From positions 1 to 6,560 of the forward strand of contig JAJOKK010000226.1 of the NCBI GenBank assembly GCA_021129875.1: 6,560 bases of DNA, given 5' to 3'. Positions 6,276 through 6,560 of this stretch are shown one piece after another. Source of the stretch: Candidatus Bipolaricaulota bacterium (GTDB taxonomy: Bacteria; Bipolaricaulota; Bipolaricaulia; UBA7950; UBA9294). Position numbers and translations under genes: made by a program. Each line of letters begins with the position of its first letter. The stretch's first letter is position 1. The notes under the pieces were generated by a model. It saw only the letters and a program-made list of their open reading frames with translations, ran no database searches and had not been told where the DNA came from.

Positions 6276-6560
6276 CCTACCCTCCCAAGAAACCTAGCCA
6301 CATAAAGCGAAAGTATCGCAACCTCAACAGATGCTCCGCCTTGCGAAATACAAGAACGACTCCATCAAGCCGAATGGAAAAATTTCACTTTAAATTCTGT
6401 GCTTTATATTGAACCATCTATCAGATGCGTCCTGCCTTGCTCCCCCTCTCAACTTCTCAGCCTCTCAGCTTCTCAGCCTCTCAACTTCATCCATCCGCTC
6501 TCAGGTCTGTAAGGTTCTGCCTTTTTGCACGGGACAGGGGTTTGTTGGGTTCATGGAGTT
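6276..6560. other. Upstream region of lptB, no gene seen
   Basis: There is no supported reading frame. An AT-rich patch (about 6376-6412) contains AATTT/AAATT arms and TTTATATT, and is the likeliest place for promoters of lptB (minus) or of a + strand gene beyond the window, but no box pair is convincing. On the minus strand TTGAGG and TATGTG sit 17 nt apart close to lptB, a weak candidate. An ATG at 6553 at the very edge cannot be judged. Confidence 0.4.
6448..6487 (+). repeat. Octanucleotide tandem repeat, five units of CTCARCYT
   Basis: Five in-phase units read CTCAACTT, CTCAGCCT, CTCAGCTT, CTCAGCCT, CTCAACTT. Their order is symmetrical about the middle unit. The array is pyrimidine-rich on this strand and thus purine-rich on the minus strand, as the heptamer array is on the + strand. 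It lies in the non-coding region upstream of lptB. Confidence 0.85.

Noticed and set aside
6511..6526. AAGG-loop-CCTT followed by Ts as a terminator
   Set aside because: The stem is only 4 bp and partly overlaps the T-run, and no gene ends nearby.

Overview
The window looks like part of a moderately GC-rich chromosome of a diderm (two-membrane) bacterium. The evidence is an LptB-type LPS-export ATPase, a PorV/UPF0164-like outer-membrane barrel protein, and exported proteins with Sec signal peptides. Shine-Dalgarno sites are clear before three of the four genes. I cannot fix the phylum. A multi-PKD protein with a FlgD/T9SS-like C-terminal domain next to a PorV-like protein, plus short tandem repeats between genes, would suit a candidate phylum such as Bipolaricaulota (OP1/Acetothermia) or a lineage near the FCB group, but that is inference.

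Layout. Positions 1-586 hold no convincing gene. They carry a 24-nt perfect direct repeat (34-57 and 212-235) bracketing copy A of a dispersed repeat (101-191), then a plain upstream region. A two-gene + strand operon follows: an 825-residue secreted protein with eight PKD domains and a C-terminal FlgD-Ig/sorting-like domain (587-3064), and 14 bp later a 320-residue PorV/UPF0164-like barrel protein (3079-4041). Next comes a 17-unit heptanucleotide array (4060-4178), then a sigma70-like promoter (4239-4268) whose -10 box sits 7 nt before the ATG of an unrecognised envelope protein (4276-5193), as expected for a leaderless mRNA. The convergent gap 5194-5558 holds a nested inverted-repeat structure (5238-5397) overlapping copy B of the dispersed repeat (5329-5441). 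lptB lies on the minus strand (5559-6275). The last 285 bases are non-coding, with an AT-rich patch and a five-unit octamer array (6448-6487).

Function. The PKD protein and the barrel protein are probably co-transcribed and act at the outer membrane or cell surface; the second may help to localise the first. The third + gene is an exported protein, probably tethered by a C-terminal membrane helix, of unknown role. LptB drives lipopolysaccharide extraction from the inner membrane.

The items most worth a second look are the structured dispersed repeat with its long palindrome, the PKD-CTD/PorV pair outside a proven T9SS context, the leaderless-type promoter, and a G9 tract inside the surface-protein gene.
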